NCBI RefSeq assembly: GCF_001282115.1
Contig: NZ_LJBR01000125.1
Location: 1-59,035 of the forward strand
Length of the DNA stretch: 59,035 bases
Source: Streptomyces sp. NRRL B-24085
GTDB lineage: Bacteria > Actinomycetota > Actinomycetes > Streptomycetales > Streptomycetaceae
Direction: 5' to 3'
A program made the position numbers and the translations under genes. The notes below the pieces were generated by a model. That model did not search any database, had not been told where the DNA came from, and saw only the letters and a program-made list of their open reading frames with translations. Positions 9,586 to 19,534 of the stretch are shown here, piece by piece; the stretch's first letter is position 1, and each line of letters opens with the position of its first letter.

Positions 9586-12083
9586 TGCGGGTCCCGCTTT
9601 CTTGGCTGCGGGAGTACGTCGACCTGCCGGCGACCGAAACCGGCCGTGACGTCCAGGCCAAGCTCATTTCGGCCGGTCTGGAGGTCGAGTCCGTCGAGCA
9701 CCTCGGCGCCGACCTCAAGGGCCCCCTGGTCGTCGGCCAGGTGCTGACCATCGAGGAGCTGGAGGGCTTCAAGAAGCCCATCCGCTTCTGCACGGTCGAC
9801 GTCGGCCAGGCCAACGGCACCGGCGAGCCCCAGGAGATCGTCTGCGGCGCCCGGAACTTCGCCGTCGGCGACAAGGTCGTCGTGGTCCTCCCGGGCGCCA
9901 CGCTGCCCGGCGGCTTCTCCATCTCCGCCCGCAAGACGTACGGCAGGACGTCCCACGGCATGATCTGCTCCAGCGACGAGCTGGGGATGGGCGACGACGG
10001 CACCAAGGGCATCATCGTGCTGCCGCCGGAGACCGAGGTCGGCAAGAACGCCATCGAGCTCCTGGAGCTGGTCGACGAGGTCCTCGACATCGCCGTCACC
10101 GCCAACCGCGGCGACTGCCTGTCCATTCGCGGTGTGGCCCGCGAGGCCGCCATCGCCTACGGCCTGCCGCTGCGCGACCCCGCCCTGCTCGACGTGCCGG
10201 GCCCGAACGCCTACGGCTACCCGGTGCAGGTCTCGGACCCGTTCGGCTGCGACCGCTTCACCGCGCGCACCGTCACCGGTCTGAGCCCCGAGGCCCGCTC
10301 GCCGATCTGGCTCCAGCGCCGGCTCCAGAAGGTCGGCATGCGCCCCATCTCGCTCGCCGTCGACGTCACCAACTACGTGATGACGGAGCTCGGCCAGCCC
10401 CTGCACGCCTACGACCGCTCGCTGGTCCAGGGCACCATCGGTGTGCGCCGGGCCGAGGAGGGCGAGCAGATCGAGACCCTCGACGGCGTGACGCGCAAGC
10501 TGCACACCGAGGACCTGGTCATCACGGACGAGCGCGGCCCCATCGGCCTCGCCGGCGTCATGGGCGGCGCCAACACCGAGATCGCCGACCACACCGAGGG
10601 TGAAGGCACCACCGACGTGGTCATCGAGGCGGCCCACTTCGACGCCGTCTCCATCGCGCGTACGGCCCGCCGCCACAAGCTGTCCTCCGAGGCGTCCCGG
10701 CGCTTCGAGCGCGGTGTCGACCCGCAGGCCGCCGCCGCTGCCGCGCAGCGCACGGTCGACCTGCTGGTGCTGCTCGCGGGCGGCACCGCCGAGGCAGGTG
10801 TCACCGAGGTCGTCGCCCCGTCGGCCCCGCACACCATCAGCGTCCCGGCGGACCACCCCGACAAGGTCGCGGGTGTCACCTACGGCCGCGAGACCGTCGT
10901 ACGGCGTCTCCAGGAGGTCGGCTGCGACGTGTACGGGCAGGACGAGCTGATCGTCACCGTGCCGTCCTGGCGTCCCGACCTCCAGGAGATCAACGACCTG
11001 GCCGAAGAGGTCATCCGGCTGGAGGGCTACGAGAACCTGCCCTCCACGCTGCCCAAGCCGCCCGCAGGGCGCGGCCTGACCCACCGCCAGCGGCTGCACC
11101 GCCGGGCCGGACGGGTGCTGGCCGGTGCCGGGTACGTCGAGGCGCCGAACTACCCCTTCGTCGGTGAGCAGGTCTTCGACCAGCTGCTGCTGGACGCGGA
11201 CGACCCGAAGCGCCGGGTCGTGAAGCTCACCAATCCGCTCAACGACGAGGAGCCCGCACTCCGTACGTCGCTGCTGCCGGGCCTGTTCGGCGCGCTGCGG
11301 CGCAACGACGGACGGGGCTCGCACGACCTGGCGCTGTTCGAGACCGGCCTGGTCTTCCTGCCGCGCGAGGAGCAGAAGATCGCCGCGGTGCTGCCGGTGG
11401 ACCGGCGGCCGACCGACGAGGAGATCGCCGAGCTGGACGCCGCGCTGCCCGAGCAGCCGCGGCACGTGGCCGTGGTGCTCGCCGGTGCCCGGGAACAGGC
11501 CGGCTGGTGGGGCAAGGGCCGTCCGGCCGACTGGGCCGACGCGGTCGAGGCCGGTCGTCTGGTCGCACGGGAGGCGGGGGTCGAGCTGACCGTCCGCGGT
11601 GGCCAGTACGGGCCGTGGCACCCGGGGCGGTGCGCCGAGCTCGTCGTCGGGGACACCGTGGTGGGGCACGCGGGTGAGCTGCACCCGCGGGTCGTGAAGG
11701 CGTTCGGGCTGCCGGCGCGGACCTGTGCGATGGAGCTGGACCTGGACGTCCTGGAGGCGGCCGGCGACGACACCCCGCAGGCGCCCGCCATCTCCACGTT
11801 CCCGGTCGCCACGCAGGACGTCGCCCTGGTCGTCGACAAGTTCGTGCCGCACGCCGAGGTCGAGGCCGCGCTGCGTGCGGGCGCGGGTGAACTCCTGGAG
11901 GGCATCCGGCTGTTCGACGTGTACGAGAACGAGGAGCAGCTCGGCGACGGGAAGAAGTCGCTGGCGTATGCGCTGCGGTTCCGGGCCGGGGACCGGACTC
12001 TGACCGTGGATGAGGCTTCTGCGGCTCGGGACGCGGCGGTTGCCCTTGCCGGGGAGCGGACCGGGGCAGTGCTGAGGGCCTAG
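9585..12083 (+). CDS. pheT: Phenylalanyl-tRNA synthetase beta subunit
   Basis: An 832-residue protein with the complete PheT architecture. It starts with the N-terminal B1 and tRNA-binding OB-like domain (about 40-150), the B3/B4 editing domain that hydrolyses mischarged Tyr-tRNA-Phe (about 210-400), and the B5 domain. A pseudo-catalytic core follows, and the C-terminal ferredoxin-fold anticodon-binding domain (about 735-832, ending [10 protein letters not shown]) completes it. The start ATG overlaps the pheS stop by one base. No truncation or oddity is seen. It is followed by a 12-bp hairpin terminator. Confidence 0.97.
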   Translation: MRVPLSWLREYVDLPATETGRDVQAKLISAGLEVESVEHLGADLKGPLVVGQVLTIEELEGFKKPIRFCTVDVGQANGTGEPQEIVCGARNFAVGDKVVVVLPGATLPGGFSISARKTYGRTSHGMICSSDELGMGDDGTKGIIVLPPETEVGKNAIELLELVDEVLDIAVTANRGDCLSIRGVAREAAIAYGLPLRDPALLDVPGPNAYGYPVQVSDPFGCDRFTARTVTGLSPEARSPIWLQRRLQKVGMRPISLAVDVTNYVMTELGQPLHAYDRSLVQGTIGVRRAEEGEQIETLDGVTRKLHTEDLVITDERGPIGLAGVMGGANTEIADHTEGEGTTDVVIEAAHFDAVSIARTARRHKLSSEASRRFERGVDPQAAAAAAQRTVDLLVLLAGGTAEAGVTEVVAPSAPHTISVPADHPDKVAGVTYGRETVVRRLQEVGCDVYGQDELIVTVPSWRPDLQEINDLAEEVIRLEGYENLPSTLPKPPAGRGLTHRQRLHRRAGRVLAGAGYVEAPNYPFVGEQVFDQLLLDADDPKRRVVKLTNPLNDEEPALRTSLLPGLFGALRRNDGRGSHDLALFETGLVFLPREEQKIAAVLPVDRRPTDEEIAELDAALPEQPRHVAVVLAGAREQAGWWGKGRPADWADAVEAGRLVAREAGVELTVRGGQYGPWHPGRCAELVVGDTVVGHAGELHPRVVKAFGLPARTCAMELDLDVLEAAGDDTPQAPAISTFPVATQDVALVVDKFVPHAEVEAALRAGAGELLEGIRLFDVYENEEQLGDGKKSLAYALRFRAGDRTLTVDEASAARDAAVALAGERTGAVLRA

Positions 12084-12121
12084 TCGCCGTGGGGGCTTCG
12101 GGCGTCTGGCGGCTGCGGCTC

Positions 12122-12155
12122 CATGGTGGCTTGTCGCGCGGTTCCCCGCGCCCCT
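12122..12155 (-). repeat. Dispersed GC-rich repeat, copy 1 (reverse orientation)
   Basis: The stretch GTGGCTTGTCGCGCGGTT followed by CCCCGCGCCCCT is the reverse complement of the element that occurs also at 13310, 43978, 47205 and 50611. It lies 39 nt after pheT. Confidence 0.7.
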
Positions 12156-12260
12156 GGGGGGTGTGGGGCTGCGCCCCAGCACCCCCCATATCCGGTCACC
12201 TCACTCGATAGGGTGAGTTCTCCCGGCGATCTGGCCCATCTGGGCCATGTGCTCGACAGA

Positions 12261-12290
12261 ATCGGACCGGCCTTTCCAGGCCGGTCCGAT
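12261..12290 (+). terminator. Hairpin terminator downstream of pheST
   Basis: Perfect 12-bp stem ATCGGACCGGCC/GGCCGGTCCGAT with loop TTTCCA. There is no U-tract, as is common in Streptomyces terminators. It lies 178 nt after pheT and 35 nt before the phosphatase gene. Confidence 0.55.
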
Positions 12291-12324
12291 CGCGTGTGCA
12301 GGGCCTAGTTGGGGGGCCATCGGC

Positions 12325-13374
12325 ATGATGTGCTTCAAGGCAGCGGTTCCCCGGACGGGATCGCTGCGCCGAGTGCTCTCGATGGGGCTCCCCACCCTGT
12401 GGGGTGCCGTCGCGGTCACGTACAAACTGACCTGTCCGCTCGCCCAGCAGCACGGCCTGGGCGCGCGGGCCGTCACCAGTGCCGTGTTCTTCGCGGTGGG
12501 CACCGGGCTGATCCTCCATGTCCGGCGTGCCCTGCTGCGGGAGCTCCGGCAGGCCCGTCAGGTCGCGGGCACCGCTCAGAGCGTGCTGCTGCGGCCGTTG
12601 CCCCCGCGCATCGACGGGCTCGCCGTGGCCGCGGCCCAGATGTCCGCGGACCGGGGCGCCACCATCGGCGGCGACCTGTACGAGGCCGTCGCCACGGGCC
12701 ACGGGGTGCGGGTCGTCATGGGCGATGTCCGCGGTCACGGCCTGGCCGCCATCGGTACGGCCGCCGCGGTACTCGGCAGCTTCCGCGAGGCCGTCCACGA
12801 CGAGCCCGACCTCGGGGGAGTGCTGCGCCGACTCGACCGCGCCCTCGCCCGGCACCTGCGGGAGCGCGCCGAACGGGACGGCACGGCCGCCGAGGAGTTC
12901 GTCACCGTACTGCTGCTGGAGGTCGGTCCGGACGGCGAGCTGAGCGCCCTCAACTGCGGTCACCCGTGGCCGTATCTGCTCAGTGGCTCAGTGGTCGAGC
13001 CGTTGTCCTGCGCGGACCCGATGCCACCGCTGGGCCCGTTCCCGCTGCCCGCCGACCTGTCGGGGCCGGGGTGCGGTCATCTCCTGCCGGGAGAAAGCCT
13101 GGTCCTGTACACGGACGGTGCCGAGGACGCGCGGGACGCTCATGGCCGGTTCTTCTCGCTGCCGACGGTGCTTCGCGAGGCTGTGCACGGCACACCTCAG
13201 ACCGTCCTGGGCGCGGTCCTCACCGCACTCCTGAACCACACGGGGCCGACACCCACCGACGACGTCGCCTTACTGGTTCTCCAGAACACACGCCGACACG
13301 GGCTGGGTTCAGGGGCGCGGGGAACTGCGCGACCAGCCACCACCTGCCCGCAGCCGACAACGCACCTCACCTGA
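12325..13374 (+). CDS. SpoIIE-type PP2C phosphatase with TTA codon
   Basis: A 349-residue protein with one or two membrane helices in the first 65 residues (GLPTLWGAVAVTY and AVFFAVGTGLILHV), then a PP2C-like SpoIIE phosphatase domain. Metal-binding and core motifs are GGDLYEAV, MGDVRGHG, LNCGHP, LVLYTDGAEDA and TDDVALLVL. Such Mn-dependent Ser/Thr phosphatases usually dephosphorylate anti-anti-sigma factors, but no partner kinase or STAS protein is adjacent. ATG 12325 is chosen over further upstream starts because similarity begins here. Codon 316 (13270-13272) is TTA, suggesting bldA control. The last roughly 20 residues are encoded by a copy of the dispersed repeat and are unlikely to be part of the conserved domain. 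Confidence 0.85.
   Translation: MMCFKAAVPRTGSLRRVLSMGLPTLWGAVAVTYKLTCPLAQQHGLGARAVTSAVFFAVGTGLILHVRRALLRELRQARQVAGTAQSVLLRPLPPRIDGLAVAAAQMSADRGATIGGDLYEAVATGHGVRVVMGDVRGHGLAAIGTAAAVLGSFREAVHDEPDLGGVLRRLDRALARHLRERAERDGTAAEEFVTVLLLEVGPDGELSALNCGHPWPYLLSGSVVEPLSCADPMPPLGPFPLPADLSGPGCGHLLPGESLVLYTDGAEDARDAHGRFFSLPTVLREAVHGTPQTVLGAVLTALLNHTGPTPTDDVALLVLQNTRRHGLGSGARGTARPATTCPQPTTHLT
13310..13342 (+). repeat. Dispersed GC-rich repeat, copy 2, inside the phosphatase 3' end
   Basis: AGGGGCGCGGGGAACTGCG, then CGACCAGCCACC, matches the element seen after argH, the MFS gene and the acetyltransferase. Here it is read through as protein (the GARGTARPATT tail), so its arrival probably removed the original stop. 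Confidence 0.7.
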
Positions 13375-13578
13375 ACCCCGGTCCAGCCCACGGCCAGGCC
13401 ACCGCACTGTACGAGGGGGAGCCGGCGGCCCGGCCGGCCTCTTGCGAGGCATTTCAGTCAACCGGCCGGGAACTCTCCGCAACAGTGCGCGCACGCTGCG
13501 GATTCGAGCACTCCGATCACACCCCGTGTGAAGCCGGACCCACTAATCTGACGGCACCGAGCCACCCGGGGGGCATAT

Positions 13579-14919
13579 ATGCAGCCCAACACTCTGCTCG
13601 ACGCGATCCTCGACGAAGCCGGGATCTCGCACGCGGGGCTTGCCGCACACGTGAACCAGGCCGGCAGGGCACGCGGCCTCGCGCTCAGGTACGAACACAC
13701 CGCCGTGGCGCGGTGGCTGAAGGGCCAGCGCCCGCGCGGCCAGGTGCCCGACCTGATCTGCGAGGTGCTCGCGGGACGCCTCCAACGCCCCGTCACCCTC
13801 GACGACATCGGCCTCGGCGTGCCCGGCGAGCCCTCCGCCCCGCACGGCACCTCGCTGTCCGGCTTCGTCGAGCGGGCCACCGCCCTGTGGCGCTCCGACG
13901 AACAGCAGCGCCCGCACATCCTGGGCGCCCCCGCGGTCACCGGGACACCCGCGGTCATGCCGGTGTGGGAGTGGGAGAACCCGCCCGAGGACGTCGACGT
14001 CTCCCGCGGCGGCCGGCACCGGGTCACCCCCGCCGACATCGAGATGCTCCGCGCGGCCCGCACCCACTACGAGCAGATGTACCGGAAGGCGGGCGGCATC
14101 GCGACCCGGACGCGGATCGTCGGCTTCCTCAACGCCGAGGCGGCCCCGCTGCTGCGCGGCAGCTACACCGACGAGACCGGCCGCCAACTGCACCGGGCCA
14201 CCGGAGGACTGGTCGCCGTCGCCGGTATCTGCGCCTACGACTCCGACGCCCACGGCCTCGCCCAGCGCTACTTCCACCAGGCCCTCAGACTCGCCAAGGC
14301 CAGCGGGGACAGAGGACTCGGCGCGTATGTGATCGCGCTTCTCGTCAACCAGTCCCTGTTCATGCGGGAGCACCGCCAGGCCGTCGCCTTCGCCGAGGCC
14401 GCGCTCAGGGCCGCCGGCAAGCACATCACCCCGGCGCTCGCCTGCGACCTCTACGCGATGCAGGCCAAGGCGTACGCCCACCTCGGCGACGGCACGACCG
14501 CGCTGTCCTGCATCCGGCGGGCCGAGCAGGCCGCCGAACGCATCCGGCGCGGGTACGAGCCCGACGAGACCGGCTATGTCCAGCCGGGCCTCGTCAACGT
14601 CCAGGTGGCGGAGGCGCTCCTCAGTCTCGGCGAACTCGCGGCGGCGGCCGCGCACGCGGCGGCCGCCGTCGACAACCCGGCCCACGACCGCGGCCGGGTG
14701 CACCGGCTCGCCATGCTCAGCACGATCGAGCTGCGCCAGGGCAACGCCGACAAGGCGGTGGCCACCGCCGTGCAGATGGCGGAACAGGCGCGGGGAATGG
14801 AGTCACAGCGCCTGCGCGACAGACTCAGAGCGGTGCGCGAACACCTGGTCCGCAGCGGCTGCGCGGGCACGTCCGAGGCAGCCGAACTGATCGACGGCGC
14901 ACTGCGCGTGCCCCTGTAG
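13579..14919 (+). CDS. HTH and TPR-containing regulatory protein
   Basis: A 446-residue protein. The N-terminal 75 residues resemble a helix-turn-helix module (GISHAGLAAHVNQAGRARGL ... HTAVARWLKGQRPR). After a Pro-rich linker the rest (about 155-440) is all-helical with TPR-like repeats. This layout is shared by Streptomyces developmental or antibiotic regulators of the NsdA type; whether this is an orthologue of any named member I cannot tell. The ATG at 13579 follows GGGGGGC; a TAATCT -10-like box (13544-13549) lies 30 nt upstream. The 204-nt region before it holds no gene. It sits among TTA-containing genes but has no TTA itself. Confidence 0.75.
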   Translation: MQPNTLLDAILDEAGISHAGLAAHVNQAGRARGLALRYEHTAVARWLKGQRPRGQVPDLICEVLAGRLQRPVTLDDIGLGVPGEPSAPHGTSLSGFVERATALWRSDEQQRPHILGAPAVTGTPAVMPVWEWENPPEDVDVSRGGRHRVTPADIEMLRAARTHYEQMYRKAGGIATRTRIVGFLNAEAAPLLRGSYTDETGRQLHRATGGLVAVAGICAYDSDAHGLAQRYFHQALRLAKASGDRGLGAYVIALLVNQSLFMREHRQAVAFAEAALRAAGKHITPALACDLYAMQAKAYAHLGDGTTALSCIRRAEQAAERIRRGYEPDETGYVQPGLVNVQVAEALLSLGELAAAAAHAAAAVDNPAHDRGRVHRLAMLSTIELRQGNADKAVATAVQMAEQARGMESQRLRDRLRAVREHLVRSGCAGTSEAAELIDGALRVPL

Positions 14920-14994
14920 ACCGGCACGCGGACGCCGACACCCCACAGTCCCTGCTGCGATATTGCCACTTACTCGACGGAAGGTGGCAGAACC

Positions 14995-15534
14995 GTGCAG
15001 TGGACGAAACAGAACGAACAAACTGTGTATGAAAACCGCTGGTTCAGCGTCAATCTCGCCGATGTCGAACTGCCGGACGGCCGGCATCTCGACCACTTCC
15101 TGATACGGCTGAGGCCCGTCGCCGTCGCCACGGTGGTGAACGAGGCCAACGAGGTCCTGCTGCTGTGGCGCCACCGCTTCATCACCGACAGCTGGGGCTG
15201 GGAACTCGCCGCGGGTGTGGTCGAGGACGGCGAGGACATCGCCGTCGCGGCCGCCAGGGAACTCGAGGAAGAGACCGGCTGGCGGCCGGGGCCGCTCCAG
15301 CACCTGATGAGCGTGGAGCCCTCCAACGGCCTCACCGACGCCCGGCACCACATCTACTGGGCCGACGCGGGCGAGTACATCGGGCACCCCGTGGACGACT
15401 TCGAGTCCGACCGCCGGGAATGGGTCCCCCTGAAACTCGTTCCCGACATGGTCGCCCGTGGGGAGGTCCCGGCCGCCAACATGGCGGCCGCGTTACTCCT
15501 GTTGCATCATCTGAGGCTCGGTCAGGACACCTAG
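14995..15534 (+). CDS. NUDIX hydrolase with TTA codon
   Basis: A 179-residue NUDIX protein starting at GTG 14995 (GGAAGGTGG upstream). The NUDIX box is complete: G-V-V-E-D-G-E then AAARELEEETGW (about residues 74-96), which fits GX5EX7REUXEEXGU. The overall shape (YENRWFSVNLADVELPDG ... LLLWRHRF ... GWELAAGVVEDGE) resembles ADP-ribose pyrophosphatase-type members, so the substrate may be a nucleoside-diphosphate sugar. Codon 167 (15493-15495) is TTA, so expression should need bldA tRNA. It follows the HTH/TPR gene by 75 nt in the same direction and may be co-transcribed with it. Confidence 0.87.
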   Translation: MQWTKQNEQTVYENRWFSVNLADVELPDGRHLDHFLIRLRPVAVATVVNEANEVLLLWRHRFITDSWGWELAAGVVEDGEDIAVAAARELEEETGWRPGPLQHLMSVEPSNGLTDARHHIYWADAGEYIGHPVDDFESDRREWVPLKLVPDMVARGEVPAANMAAALLLLHHLRLGQDT

Positions 15535-15573
15535 GGCCTGCCCTGATCCCCCCCGCCCGGGTGCCCCGAGGCC

Positions 15574-15831
15574 TCAGTGACCGAAGGCCTGCCAGATCGC
15601 CACGACGAGCGCGCCCACGGCGGTGATCGCCGCTACCGCGGGAAGCGGCCAACGGGCGTGCTCCAGGGCGATGATCCGTGCGCTCAGATCGTCGATCTCC
15701 TTGTCCGTCTCCTCCGTACGGTGATGGAGCAGAGCGAGGCCTCCCTCGACGCGTGCGTACGCGACATCGAGGCGGCGCCGTAACTCTGCGAGTTCTCCAT
15801 GGACCACGGGATGCTCCGGGTCGGCGGTCAC
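15574..15831 (-). CDS. Small membrane protein with coiled coil and TTA codon
   Basis: An 85-residue protein starting at GTG 15831, seven bases after an AAGGAG ribosome binding site. Residues 10-60 form a heptad-like amphipathic helix (ELAELRRRLDVAYARVEGGL ... EETDKEIDDLSARIIALEHA). One membrane helix (about 64-82, LPAVAAITAVGALVVAIWQ) ends the protein. It resembles small holin- or hemolysin-XhlA-like membrane proteins common in Streptomyces, function unknown. Codon 17 (15783-15781) is TTA. It converges with the NUDIX gene, 39 nt apart. Confidence 0.78.
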   Translation of the reverse strand: MTADPEHPVVHGELAELRRRLDVAYARVEGGLALLHHRTEETDKEIDDLSARIIALEHARWPLPAVAAITAVGALVVAIWQAFGH

Positions 15832-15962
15832 GGGTCCGCTCCTTTCCGTAGTCGTCACATCCCTTGCATGCGCATGAAGAGTCAACTCGCCTGGTGGGCG
15901 CGTGGGGAGAGTGTGCGACAGGCATATGCGGGCCCGGCGCGCACACGGTGTGTGAATGACAC

Positions 15963-15992
15963 GGGCCCGGCGCTCCGAGGAGTGCCGGGCCC
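15963..15992. terminator. Bidirectional hairpin between small membrane gene and hbd
   Basis: Perfect 9-bp stem GGGCCCGGC/GCCGGGCCC with a 12-nt loop. It lies 49 nt beyond the 3' end of the dehydrogenase gene, with a second hairpin closer to that gene. Confidence 0.5.
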
Positions 15993-16015
15993 GCGTTCGT
16001 CGCACTGTGTAATCA

Positions 16016-16038
16016 GCACCCTGGAACGGACAGGGTGC
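16016..16038 (-). terminator. Terminator of the 3-hydroxyacyl-CoA dehydrogenase gene
   Basis: GCACCCTG/CAGGGTGC stem with a 7-nt loop, starting three bases after the stop codon on the minus strand. Confidence 0.5.
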
Positions 16039-16040
16039 GG

Positions 16041-16916
16041 TCAGCCGTAGGTGTAGAACCCCGAGCCGGTCTTGCGGCCCAGCCGGCCCGCGTCGACCAT
16101 GCGCTGGAGCAGCGGGGGAGCGGCGTACAGCGGCTCCTTGTACTCCTCGTACATGCTGAAGGCGACCGAGGCGACGGTGTCCAGGCCGATCAGGTCGGAC
16201 AGCTTCAGCGGGCCCATCGGGTGGGCGCAGCCGAGCTCCATGCCGTTGTCGATGTCCTCGCGGCTCGCGATGCCCGACTCGAACATCCGGATCGCGGACA
16301 GGAGATACGGGATCAGCAGCGCGTTGACCACGAAGCCGGAGCGGTCCTGGGCGCGGATCGCGTGCTTGCCGAGCAGCTTCTCGGCGAACTGCTGGGCGCG
16401 GGCCAGGGTGCCCTCGGAGGTGGTGAGCGCCGGGATCAGCTCGACGAGCTTCTGCACCGGGGCCGGGTTGAAGAAGTGGATGCCGACGACCTGGTCGGGC
16501 CGCGAGGTGGCGACCGCCAGCTTCACCAGCGGGATCGAGGAGGTGTTGGAGGCCAGGATCGCGTCCGGGCGGGTCACCACCTGGTCGAGGACCTGGAAGA
16601 TCTCCGTCTTCACCTGCTCGTTCTCCACGACGGCCTCGATGACGAGGTCGCGGTCCGCGAACTCGCCGAGGTCGGTGGTGAAGGAGAGCCGGGCCTGGGT
16701 GGCCGCCAGCTCGTCCTCCGTGATCTTGCCGCGTTCGGCGGCCTTGGTGAGGGAGTTGAACAGCCGGGTGCGGCCGATCTCCAGGGCCTCGCCGGTGGTC
16801 TCGGCGACCTTCACGTCCAGACCGGCGCGGGCGCACACCTCGGCGATGCCCGCCCCCATCTGGCCGCAGCCCACCACTCCGACGCGCGCGATGTCTCCCG
16901 CCGGGAAGTCCGTCAC
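16041..16916 (-). CDS. 3-hydroxybutyryl-CoA dehydrogenase
   Basis: A 291-residue NAD(P)-dependent 3-hydroxyacyl-CoA dehydrogenase. The Rossmann domain carries VGVVGCGQMGAGIAE (about residues 12-26), the active-site region GIHFFNPAP has the catalytic His, and the C-terminal helical domain ends GRKTGSGFYTYG. It oxidises or forms 3-hydroxybutyryl-CoA in short-chain fatty acid and butyryl-CoA metabolism, supplying ethylmalonyl-CoA and extender-unit pathways in Streptomyces. GTG 16916 is supported by AAAGGGA upstream. A longer frame to 17537 runs through the divergent promoter region and is not believed. Divergent from the GHL10-like gene. Confidence 0.9.
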   Translation of the reverse strand: MTDFPAGDIARVGVVGCGQMGAGIAEVCARAGLDVKVAETTGEALEIGRTRLFNSLTKAAERGKITEDELAATQARLSFTTDLGEFADRDLVIEAVVENEQVKTEIFQVLDQVVTRPDAILASNTSSIPLVKLAVATSRPDQVVGIHFFNPAPVQKLVELIPALTTSEGTLARAQQFAEKLLGKHAIRAQDRSGFVVNALLIPYLLSAIRMFESGIASREDIDNGMELGCAHPMGPLKLSDLIGLDTVASVAFSMYEEYKEPLYAAPPLLQRMVDAGRLGRKTGSGFYTYG

Positions 16917-17097
16917 TTCGTCCCTTTCGCTGGTCTTCACCTGGTGGCAGTCCGGCGGTGGCCGGATCCTGCTCCGTTCGAGCACGTTACTCCCAAGTAT
17001 CGATGATCGATCGTCTGGGGCCGTCCTCGTTCGTGCATTCTGGGGCGCGGAGACGATCCGTGACCGAGCGGATCCGTGGTGTAGGGGGAGTGTGCAC
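16917..17097. promoter_or_regulatory. Divergent promoter region, dehydrogenase / GHL10-like gene
   Basis: The 181-nt gap includes a TAACGT -10-like box for the minus strand (16991-16986) and overlapping ATCGAT/ATCGAT half-sites around 16999-17013 that could bind a dimeric regulator. No further gene is seen. Confidence 0.3.
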
Positions 17098-18360
17098 ATG
17101 GGACGTCTGTCGCGCCGGGCCTTCGCGCTGGCCGCGCTGTCCACCCTGACGACGGCCTCGGGAGCGGCCGCCGCACCGGGCCGTCCGAGGCGGCGGGCGG
17201 CGACCGAGATGCGGGGCGTGTGGCTCGCCACCGTGTCCAACCGGGACTGGCCCTCGAAGCCGGGGCTGAGCGCCGCACAGCAGCGCGCGGAGCTGATCGC
17301 CCACCTCGACCGGGCGGCGGCGGACCGCCTGAACGCGGTGATGTTCCAGGTGCGGCCCACCGCCGACGCCCTGTGGCCCTCGCCGTACGAGCCCTGGTCG
17401 CAGTACCTCACCGGGACGCAGGGCGGGGACCCGGGCTGGGACCCGCTCGGCACCGCCGTCACCGAGGCACACCGACGGGGACTGCAACTGCACGCCTGGT
17501 TCAACCCGTACCGCGTCGCCAACCACGCGGACCCCACCCGGCTGGCCGCCTCCCACCCCGCCCGCGAACACCCGGACTGGGTGGTGCCGTACGGCGGGAA
17601 GCTCTACTACAACCCCGGACTGCCCGAGGTCCGCACCTTCGTCGAGGACGCGATCCTCGACGCCGTGCACCGGTACCCGGTGGACGCGGTCCACTTCGAC
17701 GACTACTTCTACCCGTACCCGGTGGCCGGCCAGACCTTCGACGACGACGCGGCCTACGACACGTACGGCGGCGCCTTCGCCAACCGGGCCGACTGGCGGC
17801 GGGACAACATCGACACGCTGGTCCTGGAGACCGCGGCCCGCATCAAGCGGATCCGGCCCATCGCACAGTTCGGCATCAGCCCCTTCGGGGTGTGGCGCAA
17901 CGCGGCCACCGACCCGCTCGGTTCGGACACACGCGCGGGCGTGCAGTCGTACGACGACAACTTCGCGGACACCCGCAAGTGGCTGCGCGAGGGCTGGATC
18001 GACTACCTCGTGCCGCAGCTCTACTGGAACATCGGCTTCGCGGCGGCCGACTACGCCGAACTCCTGGCCTGGTGGGCGCAGCAGGCGCGGGGGAGCAGGA
18101 CCAGGCTGTACCTCGGCGAGGCGCTCTACAAGGCCGGGGACCCGGCGCAGCCCGCGGCCTGGCAGGACCCCGCCGAGCTGTCCCGGCACCTCACACTGGC
18201 CCGCGACCACGCACAGGCACGCGGGCACGTCTTCTTCGCCGCGAAAGAGGTCGGCTCGGACCGGATCGGGGCGATGGCGCGGGTGGTCGCCGACCACTAC
18301 CGGGAACCGGCGGCGCCCCCGCGCCGGATCACCGGCCCGTCTGCTGGAACCGGTGCCTGA
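17098..18360 (+). CDS. Secreted glycosyl hydrolase-like family 10 (GHL10) protein
   Basis: A 420-residue secreted protein. The signal peptide has a twin-arginine-like start (LSRRAFALAAL) and cleavage near AAAAPG. The mature domain starts EMRGVWLATVSNRDWPSK and has the features of the GHL10/DUF187 TIM-barrel family: MFQVRPTADALWPS, HAWFNPYRVA, HFDDYFYPYP and FGISPFGVWRN. The family is thought to act on cell-wall or other extracellular glycans; substrate unknown. ATG 17098 is preceded by GGGGGAG at 7 nt. Its 3' end overlaps the convergent DUF1918 gene by 32 bp. Confidence 0.87.
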   Translation: MGRLSRRAFALAALSTLTTASGAAAAPGRPRRRAATEMRGVWLATVSNRDWPSKPGLSAAQQRAELIAHLDRAAADRLNAVMFQVRPTADALWPSPYEPWSQYLTGTQGGDPGWDPLGTAVTEAHRRGLQLHAWFNPYRVANHADPTRLAASHPAREHPDWVVPYGGKLYYNPGLPEVRTFVEDAILDAVHRYPVDAVHFDDYFYPYPVAGQTFDDDAAYDTYGGAFANRADWRRDNIDTLVLETAARIKRIRPIAQFGISPFGVWRNAATDPLGSDTRAGVQSYDDNFADTRKWLREGWIDYLVPQLYWNIGFAAADYAELLAWWAQQARGSRTRLYLGEALYKAGDPAQPAAWQDPAELSRHLTLARDHAQARGHVFFAAKEVGSDRIGAMARVVADHYREPAAPPRRITGPSAGTGA

Positions 18361-18529
18361 TCTCGGTGTCGGGGCCGGGTGAGCACACGCCCTCGTGCCC
18401 GTCCTCGAAGCGGACGCGGTACGGGGGGTTGCCCTCCTGGCCCATCACCTCGACGATCTCGCCGACCTTGTCCTGCTGTCCGACCACCCTGCCGTGCTGG
18501 ACAAGCTGGTCGCCCACGGTTGCACGCAT
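18329..18529 (-). CDS. DUF1918 protein
   Basis: A 66-residue SH3-like small protein, MRATVGDQLVQHGRVVGQQDKVGEI..., with the typical G-E-I-V-E-V ... PPYRVRFEDGHEGVCSPGPD pattern of DUF1918. The family is widespread in actinobacteria without known function. I chose the second ATG (18529), where the conserved region starts; ATG 18550 would add seven residues. It overlaps the tail of the GHL10-like gene on the other strand. Confidence 0.82.
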   Translation of the reverse strand: MRATVGDQLVQHGRVVGQQDKVGEIVEVMGQEGNPPYRVRFEDGHEGVCSPGPDTEIRHRFQQTGR

Positions 18530-18602
18530 CGTCTGGGGCCTCCTCACCACGTGCGGGAGCAGCGGTCCGTGGCCCCGATTCTACGGCGCGGGGGCCTCGC
18601 CG

Positions 18603-18622
18603 GACCGGCGCGTGCACGCCGG

Positions 18623-18624
<2 letters not shown>
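18603..18624 (-). terminator. Hairpin at the 3' end of the DMT transporter gene
   Basis: GACCGGCG/CGCCGGTC stem with a 6-nt loop, overlapping the last two bases of the transporter stop codon. Confidence 0.4.

Positions 18625-19532
<908 letters not shown>

Positions 19533-19534
<2 letters not shown>

Noticed and set aside
9321..12182. 953-codon frame antisense to pheT
   Set aside because: Long antisense frames are expected from third-position GC bias. No start signal and no domain.
12309..15032. 907-codon frame crossing the phosphatase and HTH/TPR genes
   Set aside because: Composition is almost only Arg, Ala, Pro and Gly, the sign of an out-of-frame reading of GC-rich DNA. The true genes in other frames have clear domains.
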